This document shows positions 26,805 to 36,370 of a stretch of DNA of 64,000 nucleotides, piece after piece. Position numbers and translations under genes: made by a program. The notes below the pieces were generated by a model. That model made no database searches. It was not told the origin of the DNA and saw nothing but the letters and a program-made list of their open reading frames with translations. The stretch comes from an uncultured Porphyromonadaceae bacterium (lineage in GTDB: Bacteria; Bacteroidota; Bacteroidia; Bacteroidales; Muribaculaceae): positions 1 to 64,000 of the forward strand of contig CANOLV010000011.1 of the NCBI GenBank assembly GCA_947567425.1, given 5' to 3'. Each line of letters starts with the position of its first letter. The first letter of the stretch is position 1.

Positions 26805-27476
26805 CTATGCCTTACGCGCTTCCGCTACGTAGCCGAGAGCCTCGCGGCACTTTTCCGTCACGTATGCCCAGTCGCCGGCAACCACCTTGTCTTTCGGGAA
26901 CAGCTTAGAGCCCATACCCACGCAATACACACCGGCCTTGATCCATGCCGACAGATTGTCCATGGTCGGCTCCACACCTCCGGTGACCATCAGCTTCGAC
27001 CAAGGCATCGGAGCGAGCAATCCCTTGACGAACTTCGGGCCGAGTACATCGCCTGGGAACACCTTGCATAAGTCGCAACCGGCCTCCTGGGCAAACCCGA
27101 CTTCGGATATGCTCCCGCATCCGGGCGTGTACGGCACCAAACGACGATTGCACACCTTGGCCACTTCGGGATTAAACAACGGTCCGACCACAAAGGCGGC
27201 ACCAAGCTGCAGATACAGCGCGGCCGTGGCCGGATCGACAATCGAACCGACACCTACGGCCATGTCGGGACACTCCTTGGCGGCAAACTTCACCACTTCG
27301 GAGAAAACTTCATGTGCGAAATCGCCACGGTTAGTGAACTCGAACGCACGGACACCGCCGTCGTAGCAAGCCTTAACGACATTTTTAGCCACTTCGGCAT
27401 CTTTATGATAGAATACGGGCACCATACCTGTGGTCCCGATTTTGGCCAAAACGGCCTGCTTGTCAAATCTGCTCAT
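26805..27476 (-). CDS. eda: KDPG / 4-hydroxy-2-oxoglutarate aldolase
   Basis: This class I aldolase splits 2-keto-3-deoxy-6-phosphogluconate to pyruvate and glyceraldehyde 3-phosphate. Starting at [10 protein letters not shown] gives about 223 residues. The catalytic Glu lies in RAFEFTNRG and the Schiff-base Lys in [10 protein letters not shown], with [13 protein letters not shown] for phosphate binding. It is 31 bases downstream of kdgK in the same operon, so the pair performs the last two steps of hexuronate (pectin or alginate-type) breakdown. Confidence 0.92.
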   Translation of the reverse strand: MSRFDKQAVLAKIGTTGMVPVFYHKDAEVAKNVVKACYDGGVRAFEFTNRGDFAHEVFSEVVKFAAKECPDMAVGVGSIVDPATAALYLQLGAAFVVGPLFNPEVAKVCNRRLVPYTPGCGSISEVGFAQEAGCDLCKVFPGDVLGPKFVKGLLAPMPWSKLMVTGGVEPTMDNLSAWIKAGVYCVGMGSKLFPKDKVVAGDWAYVTEKCREALGYVAEARKA

Positions 27477-27507
27477 ATCTCTTACGTATGTCAATAAGTC
27501 AGGTCAA

Positions 27508-28530
27508 TTAACGCTGTACTCGTCCGTTGGCGTTGCCTCCGGCCAGAGCCTTCACCTCGTCCGCGCTCACCATGTTGAAGTCGCCGGGTATCGTATGCTT
27601 CAAAGCCGAAGCGGCAACAGCGAATTCAAGAGCCTCCTCCTGCGTGGGCATAGTGAGAAGTCCATGGATCACACCTCCGGAGAACGAATCGCCTCCGCCT
27701 ACGCGGTCGATGATAGGATTGATGTCGTAGCGCTTTGACAGATAGAAGTCTTTGCCATTGTAGATCATGCCCTTCCAACCGTTGTGGGTGGCAGAGAATG
27801 ATTCACGGAGAGTCGATATCACATATTTGAATCCGAACTCCTTCATCATAGCCTCGAATATGCCCTTGTAACCTTCGGCGTCAGTAGCACCGGCCTCGAC
27901 ATCTGCATCGGGCTTGAAGCCGAGGCACAGTTCAGCATCCTCTTCATTGCCGATACATACGTCGACATATTTCATAAGCGGGCGCATTATCGACTGTGCT
28001 TTCTCCTTAGTCCAAAGTTTCTTGCGGAAATTGAGGTCGACAGACACAGTGACCCCATGGCGCTTGGCCGCCTCACATGCAAGACGTGTCAGTTCGGCCG
28101 CCTTGTCGGATATGGCGGGTGTGATACCGCTCCAGTGGAACCAGTCGGCGCCATCCATTATAGCGTCAAAATCGAAGTCGGATGGGTCAGCCTCGGCTAT
28201 CGACGAGTGGGCACGGTCATATATCACCTTGCTCGGACGCATCGATGCTCCGGTCTCAAGATAGTAGATGCCCACGCGGTCGCCACCTCTGGCTATGTGG
28301 TCGGTATGCACGCCGTAACGACGCAGAGCATTTACGGCGGCCTGTCCTATCTCATGCTTCGGAAGCTTGCTGACAAAGTACGCTTCATGTCCGTAGTTTG
28401 CACAGCTGACAGCCACATTGGCCTCGCCGCCGCCATAGCAGGCGTCAAAGTTGTCCACTTGAACGAATCTTGAAAATCCGGGGGTAGAAAGACGGAGCAT
28501 GATCTCCCCCATGGTTATTATCTTTCCCAT
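27508..28530 (-). CDS. kdgK: 2-keto-3-deoxygluconate kinase (PfkB family)
   Basis: The enzyme phosphorylates KDG to KDPG, the substrate of the adjacent aldolase. The preferred start is MGKIITMGEIMLRL (340 residues). The ribokinase-type GGGEANVAVSCAN segment near residue 35 and the catalytic GGGDSFSGGVIHGLL motif near 275 are present. First gene of the kdgK-eda operon, with its own promoter. Confidence 0.9.
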   Translation of the reverse strand: MGKIITMGEIMLRLSTPGFSRFVQVDNFDACYGGGEANVAVSCANYGHEAYFVSKLPKHEIGQAAVNALRRYGVHTDHIARGGDRVGIYYLETGASMRPSKVIYDRAHSSIAEADPSDFDFDAIMDGADWFHWSGITPAISDKAAELTRLACEAAKRHGVTVSVDLNFRKKLWTKEKAQSIMRPLMKYVDVCIGNEEDAELCLGFKPDADVEAGATDAEGYKGIFEAMMKEFGFKYVISTLRESFSATHNGWKGMIYNGKDFYLSKRYDINPIIDRVGGGDSFSGGVIHGLLTMPTQEEALEFAVAASALKHTIPGDFNMVSADEVKALAGGNANGRVQR

Positions 28531-28557
28531 AATCAATCTTAAATTTATTAACTAATG

Positions 28558-28589
28558 CAAATTTAGCCATAAATACGTCCTGGCACAAC
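28558..28589 (-). promoter_or_regulatory. Promoter of the kdgK-eda operon
   Basis: On the minus strand GTTG at 28589-28586, a 20-base spacer and TAAATTTG at 28565-28558, 28 bases before the kdgK ATG. Confidence 0.6.
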
Positions 28590-28605
28590 AATTCTTCCTA
28601 AAAAC

Positions 28606-28637
28606 TTTTGGAGCCGTGTCCCGGCACGGCTCCAAAA
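28606..28637 (-). terminator. Intrinsic terminator of the YqgE-family gene
   Basis: A perfect 13-bp stem TTTTGGAGCCGTG / CACGGCTCCAAAA with a 6-base loop lies 11 bases after the minus-strand stop and is followed by G and TTTTT. Confidence 0.75.
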
Positions 28638-28647
28638 TAGCGTTCGA

Positions 28648-29253
28648 TCAATTAAAGTGGGGATGCTGCGGATGGTAGCGCCACCATCGGTAGTCGCGTC
28701 CCATACGCTTTACCGTGCCGTGCCAATAACCATCGTCGGAACCGGTCAGAACTTCCCTGCCGTCGGCAATAGGCGTCACAGCCCAAATGTTCTGACGCAG
28801 CTCGTCGTCGAGCTGTCCGGCATCCCAGCCACTGTAGCCCAGATAGAACCTGACGTTGCCCTCCACCGGATAACCTGAATTCACGTAATCTATCAGACAG
28901 TCGAAATCACCTCCGATAAACAACCCCGTGCCGCGAATAGGCTTGGATCCGGGGATTATGTCGCCGAGCGTGTGTATGAAGTACAGCCTGTCGCGCGACA
29001 TCGGGCCTCCGCAATATACCGGAATAGGCTCATCTCTCGATACAGAGCTGACCAAATCGGCCAAATTATATGAAGTGGACTTATTCATCACGAGACCCAT
29101 CGACACCTCCCCGTCCTCGTAGTCGATGAGGCATATAACAGCATGATTAAAATAGCTCTCTTTCAAGAACGGTTCAGCCACAAGAAGCGAGCCGGGCGAT
29201 GGTTTTTCATTCGGCAGATCGATATTAAACAAGTCTGAGTTAAACAATTTCAT
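28648..29253 (-). CDS. YqgE/AlgH-family protein (DUF179)
   Basis: 201 residues starting MKLFNSDLFNID; the longer reading frame upstream is AT-rich and runs toward the divergent promoter. The family pattern is clear: PSPGSLLVAEPFL near residue 15, HAVICLIDYEDGEVSMGLVMNK near 35 and the YLGYSGWDAGQLDDEL motif near 150. The molecular role of YqgE proteins is not settled. It is divergent from ychF. Confidence 0.88.
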   Translation of the reverse strand: MKLFNSDLFNIDLPNEKPSPGSLLVAEPFLKESYFNHAVICLIDYEDGEVSMGLVMNKSTSYNLADLVSSVSRDEPIPVYCGGPMSRDRLYFIHTLGDIIPGSKPIRGTGLFIGGDFDCLIDYVNSGYPVEGNVRFYLGYSGWDAGQLDDELRQNIWAVTPIADGREVLTGSDDGYWHGTVKRMGRDYRWWRYHPQHPHFN

Positions 29254-29352
29254 AAGCACATCGATATTTAGAGGATGTAAATATACACAAAACAGTTCGA
29301 TAATGCAAATAAATTCAGGAATCCGACACACGACTGCCGCAGAGAGCCGGAA

Positions 29353-29384
29353 GTTGGATATGTCGCTTTTATTGAGTAACTTTG
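29353..29384 (+). promoter_or_regulatory. Promoter of ychF
   Basis: GTTG at 29353-29356, a 20-base spacer and TAACTTTG at 29377-29384, 60 bases before the ATG. Confidence 0.6.
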
Positions 29385-29444
29385 CACCGCGATTCGAGAT
29401 TCGCGAATTTAAAATAGTCATTTAACAAAGAATTATATAGATTC

Positions 29445-30548
29445 ATGGCACTTCAATGCGGCATAGTGGGACTGCCCAACGTAGGCAAATCCACACTGTT
29501 CAACTGTTTATCAAACGCTAAGGCTCAATCAGCCAACTTTCCATTCTGCACTATCGAACCAAATGTAGGCGTCATAACCGTCCCCGACGACCGCCTCACG
29601 AAACTGGTGGAAATGTGCCAGCCCAAGAGCGTGGTTCCCGCTACGGTAGAGATCGTGGACATAGCCGGACTGGTGAAGGGCGCGAGCAAAGGCGAGGGGC
29701 TCGGAAATAAATTTCTGGCCAATATCCGCGAGACGGACGCCATAATCCACGTGTTGAGATGCTTTGACGACGACAACATCACGCACGTCGACGGATCGGT
29801 AGACCCTGTCCGCGATAAAGAGATTATCGACTTTGAACTGCAGCTGAAGGATCTGGAGACTGTGGAATCACGCATGGCAAAAACCCAGAAACAAGCGCAG
29901 ACCGGAGGCGACAAAGCCGCAAAGATGCAGTATGAAGTGCTGAGCCGCTATAAAGAAGCTCTCGATCAGGGCAAACCGGCCCGTGCGGTGACATTCGACA
30001 GCGTTGACGAACAGCGCTTCGCCCATGACTTGTTTCTGCTCACCAACAAGCCCGTGCTCTATGTGTGCAACGTAGACGACTCATCGGCCGTCAACGGAAA
30101 TGCATACGTAGAAGCAGTAAGGGAAGCCGTAAAGGATGAAAACGCTCAGATATTAATCGTGGCCGCGCAGACTGAAGCCGACATAGCCGAGCTGGACACC
30201 TGGGAAGAGCGCCAGGAGTTTCTGAACGAGATCGGACTCAAAGAGTCGGGAGTCAGCCGTCTGATCCGCTCAGCCTATGCCCTGCTGAATCTGCAGACAT
30301 ACTTCACGGCCGGTCCGGACGAAGTCAGAGCCTGGACATTCATGCGTGGATCAAAAGCGCCGCAGTGTGCCGGCATCATACATACGGATTTTGAAAAGGG
30401 ATTCATACGCGCCGAAGTGATCAAATATGACGACTACGTGGCACTCGGCGGCGAGACCGGAGTCAAAGAGGCAGGAAAGCTCGGCATCGAAGGCAAGGAA
30501 TATGTGGTCCAGGACGGCGACATAATGCACTTCCGCTTCAATGTCTGA
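29445..30548 (+). CDS. ychF: Redox-regulated ATPase YchF (Obg-family)
   Basis: This 367-residue OBG-type P-loop protein prefers ATP and binds ribosomes. G1 is GLPNVGKST and G3 is DIAGLVKGA. The G4-like stretch YVCNVD lacks the usual NKxD, as expected of YchF. The C-terminal TGS domain (AWTFMRGSKAPQCAGIIHTD onwards) ends with QDGDIMHFRFNV. Length and ending are typical. A double hairpin terminator follows. Confidence 0.95.
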   Translation: MALQCGIVGLPNVGKSTLFNCLSNAKAQSANFPFCTIEPNVGVITVPDDRLTKLVEMCQPKSVVPATVEIVDIAGLVKGASKGEGLGNKFLANIRETDAIIHVLRCFDDDNITHVDGSVDPVRDKEIIDFELQLKDLETVESRMAKTQKQAQTGGDKAAKMQYEVLSRYKEALDQGKPARAVTFDSVDEQRFAHDLFLLTNKPVLYVCNVDDSSAVNGNAYVEAVREAVKDENAQILIVAAQTEADIAELDTWEERQEFLNEIGLKESGVSRLIRSAYALLNLQTYFTAGPDEVRAWTFMRGSKAPQCAGIIHTDFEKGFIRAEVIKYDDYVALGGETGVKEAGKLGIEGKEYVVQDGDIMHFRFNV

Positions 30549-30587
30549 ACCGGGATATACACATATATAATATATAATGCCATAGTC

Positions 30588-30666
30588 AGCGGACTGTATG
30601 AGCCTCACATGCCATGCAGTCCGCTTACCGTAGGCGGGTGTCCGCAAAATTGCGGGAAGTTTTTTT
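30588..30666 (+). terminator. Tandem hairpins terminating ychF
   Basis: AGCGGACTG (30588-30596) pairs with CAGTCCGCT (30617-30625). Then CCGCA / TGCGG (30642-30655) is followed by GGAAG and a run of seven T. The second hairpin is the terminator proper. Confidence 0.7.
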
Positions 30667-30733
30667 AACATGTGTGAAAACTTTTTGCCGGGCATCTACG
30701 TTTTTAATTCAGAAAGTTTTCAATTATCTATTT

Positions 30734-31939
30734 ATGAGTGGGAAAATTCGATTGTTAATTGCGGTATTGATCTCTTATCCCTTGTGCGGAATGTCTGCCC
30801 AGGGGATAAGAGACATTGTTGATCGTCTGCAGAGTATAGAGTGCTACCGCGCCACGGTCGACTATCAGGTCCTGATGTCGCTGCAGGACGATGTCAGATA
30901 TTCAGTGGACCTAATGTCAAAATCAGTACCCGGCGACACGCTGATACCATGTGAGTATGTGATCGACTGGAAAGTAAACAGCGACGAGAGCAATGCCAAG
31001 GGATTTTCGGCATATTTCAAAGGCAATGCTTACGCCTTCAGGGGCGAACGCCTGGTAGAATACCACCACGAACGCGAACCTCAGCAATTCATGAACCGTG
31101 GCATAGGAGCGGCATCGATTCCCGGCGTCCACCGTCAGGCCCTGTTCATAAATCTATTGCCCCAGCTAATAGCAGAGGATCTTGAAGAGATTATGACATC
31201 GCCGGACTACGTCTACAAATTTCATCCCGACACGGTGGTGGACGGACACAGATCGAAAGCGGTCGAAGCCGTGATGACCATGGGTGGCGAGGTCTACCGA
31301 GAGGTACTATACGCATTTGACTACGACTCTGCGATGCCCCTCTTCTCTGAATTTGAGAACAATCCGGGGGCCCTGGCCGAACAGACCATCACCAGCCGAT
31401 ATACGTATCCTCAGGAAAAGGCATCATGCACCGACATAAGCGAGGAAAACCTGCGCGAAATGTATCCTGAAATATTCGACAAATTCAGAGAGAGCAACTA
31501 CGCCATCGAGAATCTGCCCGGACAGCGCATGCCGTCGTTCGCACTTCCCACGACTACGGGCGAACGCTATGTACATCATGCCGGCGACGGATTCCGGACG
31601 GCAACATTGATAGTGCTGATCGACCCGAAGTCTACATTTGCGTCCAAAACCGTAGAATCAGTGCGTCAGGGGGTTTCGGCCCTACCCTACAACGCCGACA
31701 TAATCTGGGCATTCATAAGCAACAACACGGACGAGATCGAATCAGTGGTGGAGCGTCCGGATGTAGGCGAACATCTGCTTCAGAGCGCAAAGTCGCTTGC
31801 CCGCGACTGCGGCGCGGCATCTTTCCCGGTAATTATCTTCTCAGAAAAGGACGGAACGGTCAAAGATGTCATCGTCGGATTCAACAATGACATGTCAGAT
31901 ATTGTTATAGAGAAAGCATTAAGGCTCAACATGCAATGA
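30734..31939 (+). CDS. Exported protein with thioredoxin-like C-terminal domain lacking CxxC
   Basis: Starting at MSGKIRLLIAVLISY, the protein has about 401 residues with a signal peptide cleaved near SAQG. The N-terminal half is beta-rich and LolA-like in look (PDYVYKFHPDTVVDGHRSKA). The C-terminal 140 residues resemble a redoxin/TlpA fold (RMPSFALPTTTGERY ... AASFPVIIFSEKDG) but the region where a CxxC would sit reads LIDPKSTFASK, without cysteines. It is therefore probably non-catalytic or binding only. It lies 41 bases upstream of tpx. Confidence 0.65.
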   Translation: MSGKIRLLIAVLISYPLCGMSAQGIRDIVDRLQSIECYRATVDYQVLMSLQDDVRYSVDLMSKSVPGDTLIPCEYVIDWKVNSDESNAKGFSAYFKGNAYAFRGERLVEYHHEREPQQFMNRGIGAASIPGVHRQALFINLLPQLIAEDLEEIMTSPDYVYKFHPDTVVDGHRSKAVEAVMTMGGEVYREVLYAFDYDSAMPLFSEFENNPGALAEQTITSRYTYPQEKASCTDISEENLREMYPEIFDKFRESNYAIENLPGQRMPSFALPTTTGERYVHHAGDGFRTATLIVLIDPKSTFASKTVESVRQGVSALPYNADIIWAFISNNTDEIESVVERPDVGEHLLQSAKSLARDCGAASFPVIIFSEKDGTVKDVIVGFNNDMSDIVIEKALRLNMQ

Positions 31940-31980
31940 GCATAGATAAATAACAATAGTTTAAACAAAAGACATATTAT

Positions 31981-32478
31981 ATGGAAACAGTTTATTTCAA
32001 TGGCGTAGAATGCCATACTTACGGAAACCTGCCCAAAGTCGGAGAAAAAGCTCCGGAGTTCGCACTGACCGGCATCGGTCTTAAAGAAGTGACAGAAAAG
32101 GATTTTCCAGGCAAAAAAATCGTACTCAATATATTTCCGAGCCTCGACACGCCTGTCTGCGCCACAAGCGTGCGCAAGTTCAATGTCGACGCAGCCGAAA
32201 AGAAAGGGGCCACAGTGATATGCGTGTCCATGGACCTGCCGTTTGCCATGCAGAGATTCTGCACCGCAAACGAAATCAACAATGTGGTGCCGGCATCGGC
32301 GTTCCGCTCACCCAAATTCCTGGAAGACTACGGTGTGCAGCTGGTCGACGGCCCGCTTAAAGGCCTTTTGGCCCGTGCGGTGATTATCCTTGACGAAGAC
32401 AGGAAAGTCATATACCGCGAACTTGTGGAAGAAATCACAAAAGAACCCGACTACAAGGAGGCATTAAAGATGCTCTGA
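31981..32478 (+). CDS. tpx: Thiol peroxidase Tpx
   Basis: This 165-residue atypical 2-Cys peroxiredoxin reduces peroxides with thioredoxin. The peroxidatic Cys60 is in SLDTPVCATSVRKFN and the resolving Cys94 in MQRFCTANEI, both at family positions. Followed by a strong hairpin terminator. Confidence 0.94.
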   Translation: METVYFNGVECHTYGNLPKVGEKAPEFALTGIGLKEVTEKDFPGKKIVLNIFPSLDTPVCATSVRKFNVDAAEKKGATVICVSMDLPFAMQRFCTANEINNVVPASAFRSPKFLEDYGVQLVDGPLKGLLARAVIILDEDRKVIYRELVEEITKEPDYKEALKML

Positions 32479-32506
32479 TAGAAACAGAAAACGATTAAAC
32501 AGATAT

Positions 32507-32548
32507 GACGCATCAGGCAGACCGACCACAAACTCTGCCGGATGCGTC
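32507..32548 (+). terminator. Intrinsic terminator of tpx
   Basis: GACGCATC-A-GGCAGA pairs with TCTGCC-G-GATGCGTC, an interrupted 14-bp stem, followed by TTGCTT. The rest of the gap to 32697 is AT-rich with nothing further recognised. Confidence 0.7.
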
Positions 32549-32697
32549 TTGCTTATATATGCCCAATGCAGACCAAATAATTCCAAAGAGGCAAAAGTCA
32601 AATACTTTCAATTTTCATCCCGCATAACCAACTATGCAACAATATTTTATATTTAAGATTTTTTAATATTGACCGCAATTAAATATTATTCACACAA

Positions 32698-32729
32698 CTT
32701 GTTAATTACGGACATAAACCTTATATTTG
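32698..32729 (+). promoter_or_regulatory. Promoter of the IorAB operon
   Basis: CTTG at 32698-32701, a 20-base spacer and TATATTTG at 32722-32729; transcription would start about 17 bases before the IorA ATG. Confidence 0.65.
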
Positions 32730-32751
32730 TGTAAATCATGAAAACATAGTT

Positions 32752-34344
32752 ATGAACGACAAACGTCTACTGCTTGGCGACGAGGCAATAGCTTTAGGAG
32801 CTATCAATGCCGGCCTTTCCGGGGTATACGCATACCCCGGCACCCCTTCTACCGAAATTACCGAATTTATCCAGAACGACCCTCTTGCGAAAGCGAGGTC
32901 CATCCACTCGAAATGGTCGACCAACGAGAAGACCGCCATGGAGGAGGCCTTAGGGATGTCGTATATGGGAAAACGTTCGCTCGTATGCATGAAACATGTG
33001 GGAATGAATGTGGCCGCGGATGCCTTTGTCAACTCTGCCATGACAGGCACCAACGGTGGACTCATAGTGGTAGCGGCCGACGACCCTTCAATGCATTCGT
33101 CGCAAAATGAACAGGACTCCCGGTTCTACGGCAAGTTTGCCATGATACCGATATTGGAACCGTCGTCGCAGCAGGAAGCCTACGACATGATGTCGTACGG
33201 CTTTGACTACTCCGAGCGCCACAGAACACCGGTGCTGATGAGGATGGTGACGCGCATGGCCCACTCCAGAGCTGTAGTCGTGGCCGAAGAACCGAGGGAA
33301 CAGAACCCCATGTCGTTCCCGGCAAACCCAAACGACTGGGTACTTATGCCGGCAGTGGCCCGTCGTCGCAACCAGGAGCTTATAAAGCTGAACGAACAGT
33401 TTCTGTCCGATGCCGAGACATCGCCTTTCAACAAGCTTACATCCGGCAAGGACCGTTCTATGGGCATAATAGCCTGCGGAATAGCCTACAACTACCTGAT
33501 GGAACTTTATCCTGACGGATGTCCATACTCCGTGATAAAGCTGTCGCAATATCCTATCCCGACAGGATTGGTCAAAGAACTGGCTTCGGCATCCGACCGC
33601 ATACTTGTGCTCGAAGACGGACAGCCCTTCGTGGAAGAGGCCGTAAGGGGAATCCTTCCCACCCCGGTCCCCGTCATAGGACGTCTGTCAGGCGACCTGC
33701 CACGGACAGGCGAGCTGACACCCGACAATATACGTCCGGCCCTCAACCTGGCACCGATAGAGACATTCGACCCCTGCCCGCTCGTAGTGCCGCGTCCGCC
33801 CGCCCTATGCCAAGGGTGCGGCCACCGCGACATGTATGCGGCGCTCAACGAGGTATTGGCCGAGTATGAGCATCCGCGTGTGTTCAGCGACATCGGCTGC
33901 TACACATTGGGCTTCCTGCCTCCATACCGCGCCATCCACTCAGTGGTCGACATGGGCGCATCGATCACAATGGCCAAAGGAGCCTCCGATGCCGGCCAAC
34001 ATCCGTCAGTGGCAGTGATAGGCGACTCCACATTCACGCATTCCGGAATGACCGGACTGCTGGACGCAGTAAACGAAAACTCAAACATCACCGTGGTGAT
34101 TTCCGACAATCTGACCACCGGAATGACCGGAGGACAAGATTCAGCCGGCACAGGCCGCTTCGAGAGCATCTGCAAAGGTCTCGGAGTGGCGGAGGAACAT
34201 GTCAGAGTGGTCGTTCCTCTACCAAAGAACATGGAAGAGATGAAGGATATAATCCGCCAAGAAATCAATCATAACGGCGTAAGTGTGATCATACCCCGAC
34301 GCGAGTGCATCCAGACTGCCCGCCGACACGCTAAAAAACAATAA
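32752..34344 (+). CDS. iorA: Indolepyruvate ferredoxin oxidoreductase, alpha subunit (short form)
   Basis: This TPP-dependent subunit oxidises aryl-pyruvates to aryl-acetyl-CoA with ferredoxin. The N-terminal pyrimidine-binding domain begins LLLGDEAIALGAINAGLSG and YPGTPSTEITEF. The C-terminal TPP domain has CQGCGHRDMY near residue 353 and GDSTFTHSGMTG near 424. The protein ends after 530 residues and lacks the C-terminal 2x[4Fe-4S] ferredoxin domain of archaeal IorA (over 600 residues). Electron transfer must then use a separate ferredoxin. First gene of a four-gene operon. Confidence 0.87.
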   Translation: MNDKRLLLGDEAIALGAINAGLSGVYAYPGTPSTEITEFIQNDPLAKARSIHSKWSTNEKTAMEEALGMSYMGKRSLVCMKHVGMNVAADAFVNSAMTGTNGGLIVVAADDPSMHSSQNEQDSRFYGKFAMIPILEPSSQQEAYDMMSYGFDYSERHRTPVLMRMVTRMAHSRAVVVAEEPREQNPMSFPANPNDWVLMPAVARRRNQELIKLNEQFLSDAETSPFNKLTSGKDRSMGIIACGIAYNYLMELYPDGCPYSVIKLSQYPIPTGLVKELASASDRILVLEDGQPFVEEAVRGILPTPVPVIGRLSGDLPRTGELTPDNIRPALNLAPIETFDPCPLVVPRPPALCQGCGHRDMYAALNEVLAEYEHPRVFSDIGCYTLGFLPPYRAIHSVVDMGASITMAKGASDAGQHPSVAVIGDSTFTHSGMTGLLDAVNENSNITVVISDNLTTGMTGGQDSAGTGRFESICKGLGVAEEHVRVVVPLPKNMEEMKDIIRQEINHNGVSVIIPRRECIQTARRHAKKQ

Positions 34345-34349
34345 CGACA

Positions 34350-34946
34350 ATGCAGACCGACATAATACTCTCAGGCGTAGGAGGACAAGGAATCCTCTCG
34401 ATAGCCACCATCATAGGCGCGACGGCGATAACCGAAGGCCTTTACATCAAGCAAGCCGAAGTACATGGAATGAGCCAGCGAGGCGGCGATGTACAGTCAA
34501 ATCTGCGTATCAGCTCTAACCCGATCAACTCGGACCTAATACCGACAGGTTGCGCCGACATCATAATCTCGCTCGAGCCAATGGAAGCCCTGCGCTATCT
34601 GCCATACCTGAAGCGTGACGGATGGGTGATCACGAGCACGTCGCCGTTTGTCAACATACCGAACTATCCGGAACCGGACAAACTTAAGGAGGCTCTCGAA
34701 GCACTGCCCCGACACGTGGCGATAGATGTCGACACGCTCGCCAAAGAAGCGGCCTCGCCAAGAGCCGCCAACATCGTGCTTCTCGGCGCGGCCTCGCCAT
34801 TCCTCGGTCTGCCCGAGGCACAGATAGAGAATGCCATCCGCAATATTTTCGCACGAAAAGGCGAGCAGGTGGTGGAGATGAACATAAAGGCATTCCGCGC
34901 AGGTCTTGAATATGCAAAAGGACACGCCCGGACTAAACCTGCCTGA
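34350..34946 (+). CDS. iorB: Indolepyruvate ferredoxin oxidoreductase, beta subunit
   Basis: 198 residues of the pyruvate/ketoisovalerate oxidoreductase gamma-type domain, with the opening LSGVGGQGILSIATIIG and EVHGMSQRGGDVQSNLRI motifs. Five bases follow the IorA stop. It completes the alpha/beta enzyme. Confidence 0.9.
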   Translation: MQTDIILSGVGGQGILSIATIIGATAITEGLYIKQAEVHGMSQRGGDVQSNLRISSNPINSDLIPTGCADIIISLEPMEALRYLPYLKRDGWVITSTSPFVNIPNYPEPDKLKEALEALPRHVAIDVDTLAKEAASPRAANIVLLGAASPFLGLPEAQIENAIRNIFARKGEQVVEMNIKAFRAGLEYAKGHARTKPA

Positions 34947-34975
34947 TTATACATAACCGACAAACCCTCACAGCT

Positions 34976-36322
34976 ATGGGAATACCATTTGAGAAAACAC
35001 TGATAGACCGCACGGCCGCGGAGATGCACATACCGTGCATAGGAAAAGCCACCATACGGCAGACCGGAGCGCTTGCCCGCCAGATAGAAGCATTGACCGG
35101 CGAATCGTTCATACATCTTGAGATGGGATCTCCGGGACTTCCCGCGGCTCCTGTCGGCATAAAAGCACAGTCCGACGCCATCAATGCCGGAATACCAAAC
35201 ATCTACCCCAACATATCCGGCATACCCGAGCTCAAACATGAGGCATCGCGCTTCATAAAGGCCTTTCTCGGTATCGACCTGGCTGCGGACGGATGCGTGG
35301 CCTCGGTAGGGTCCATGATGGGCACTTTCGCCACATTCATTCTGACCACACACCTGACTCCGGGAAAAGACACCATATTGTTTCTGAACCCAGGGTTTTC
35401 AGTACAGCCGTTGCAGGCCAAGATTCTGGGCTACGGGCGCGAGATGTTTGACGTCTATGACTACCGGGGCGAAAAGCTGCGCGACGAACTCGAACCACGC
35501 CTGGCAAAGGGAAACATCGCGGCAATCGTATATTCCAACCCCAACAATCCGTCGTGGATCTGCTTTACCGAAGAGGAGCTGAAGATCATCGGCGAACTGG
35601 CCACCACACATGACTGCATCGTGGTGGAAGACCTGGCATATCTTGGGATGGATTTCCGCAAGGACCTGTCACATCCGTTTGAGCCTCCCTACCAACCCAC
35701 TGTGGCACGCTATACCGACAACTACATGTTGATGCTGTCGGCATCAAAGATATTCAGCTATGCCGGCGAACGCATAGCCACAGTGGCCATCTCCGACGCA
35801 CTTTACAGCCGCAGCTACCCTCGGCTCAAGGAGGAATTCGGCATGGACACACTCGGCGCGGCATTCATATTCACCGTAGTTTACGCTCTGTCGTCGGGAG
35901 CGAGCCATTCGGCCCAGTTCGCACTGGCCGCCATGTACAAAGCGGCGTGCGATGGAACGCTCGACTTTGTCGGTGCATCCAAAGAATATGGCCGACGTAC
36001 CGCCATAATGAAAGAGATGTTCAAGAGACACAGCTTCCACATAGTCTACGACAAAGACCTCGACGAAGAGATCAGCGACGGATTCTTCTTCACCGTCGGA
36101 CGAAAGGGATTCTCCGGAGACGACCTCATAGCCGAGCTCGTCAGATTCGGCATATCGGCCATATCGCTCGGCAGCACCGGCAGCAACCAGGAGGGAATCC
36201 GAGTATGCTCCTCGCCCATGACCGAAGAGCTGTTCCCCATACTCGACAGCCGCCTTGATGCATTCAACAAGGCACATCCTATCCACAGGACCCGGCACGA
36301 ATTAGAGTGCGCAGAAGTATAG
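34976..36322 (+). CDS. PLP-dependent class I/II aminotransferase, probably aromatic
   Basis: The 448-residue enzyme shows the aminotransferase fold: VASVGSMMGTFATFIL cofactor loop, SNPNNPSW near residue 188, VVEDLAYLGMDF near 220 and the Schiff-base Lys in LSASKIFSYAGERI near 262. It sits between IorB and a CoA-transferase in one operon, so the simplest role is deaminating aromatic amino acids to the aryl-pyruvates that IorAB oxidises. Specificity is inferred from context only. Confidence 0.82.
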   Translation: MGIPFEKTLIDRTAAEMHIPCIGKATIRQTGALARQIEALTGESFIHLEMGSPGLPAAPVGIKAQSDAINAGIPNIYPNISGIPELKHEASRFIKAFLGIDLAADGCVASVGSMMGTFATFILTTHLTPGKDTILFLNPGFSVQPLQAKILGYGREMFDVYDYRGEKLRDELEPRLAKGNIAAIVYSNPNNPSWICFTEEELKIIGELATTHDCIVVEDLAYLGMDFRKDLSHPFEPPYQPTVARYTDNYMLMLSASKIFSYAGERIATVAISDALYSRSYPRLKEEFGMDTLGAAFIFTVVYALSSGASHSAQFALAAMYKAACDGTLDFVGASKEYGRRTAIMKEMFKRHSFHIVYDKDLDEEISDGFFFTVGRKGFSGDDLIAELVRFGISAISLGSTGSNQEGIRVCSSPMTEELFPILDSRLDAFNKAHPIHRTRHELECAEV

Positions 36323-36370
36323 ATAGAAAGTGTAGGTCCCGCAAGTCCACCAAACATTAAACGACTCCAG

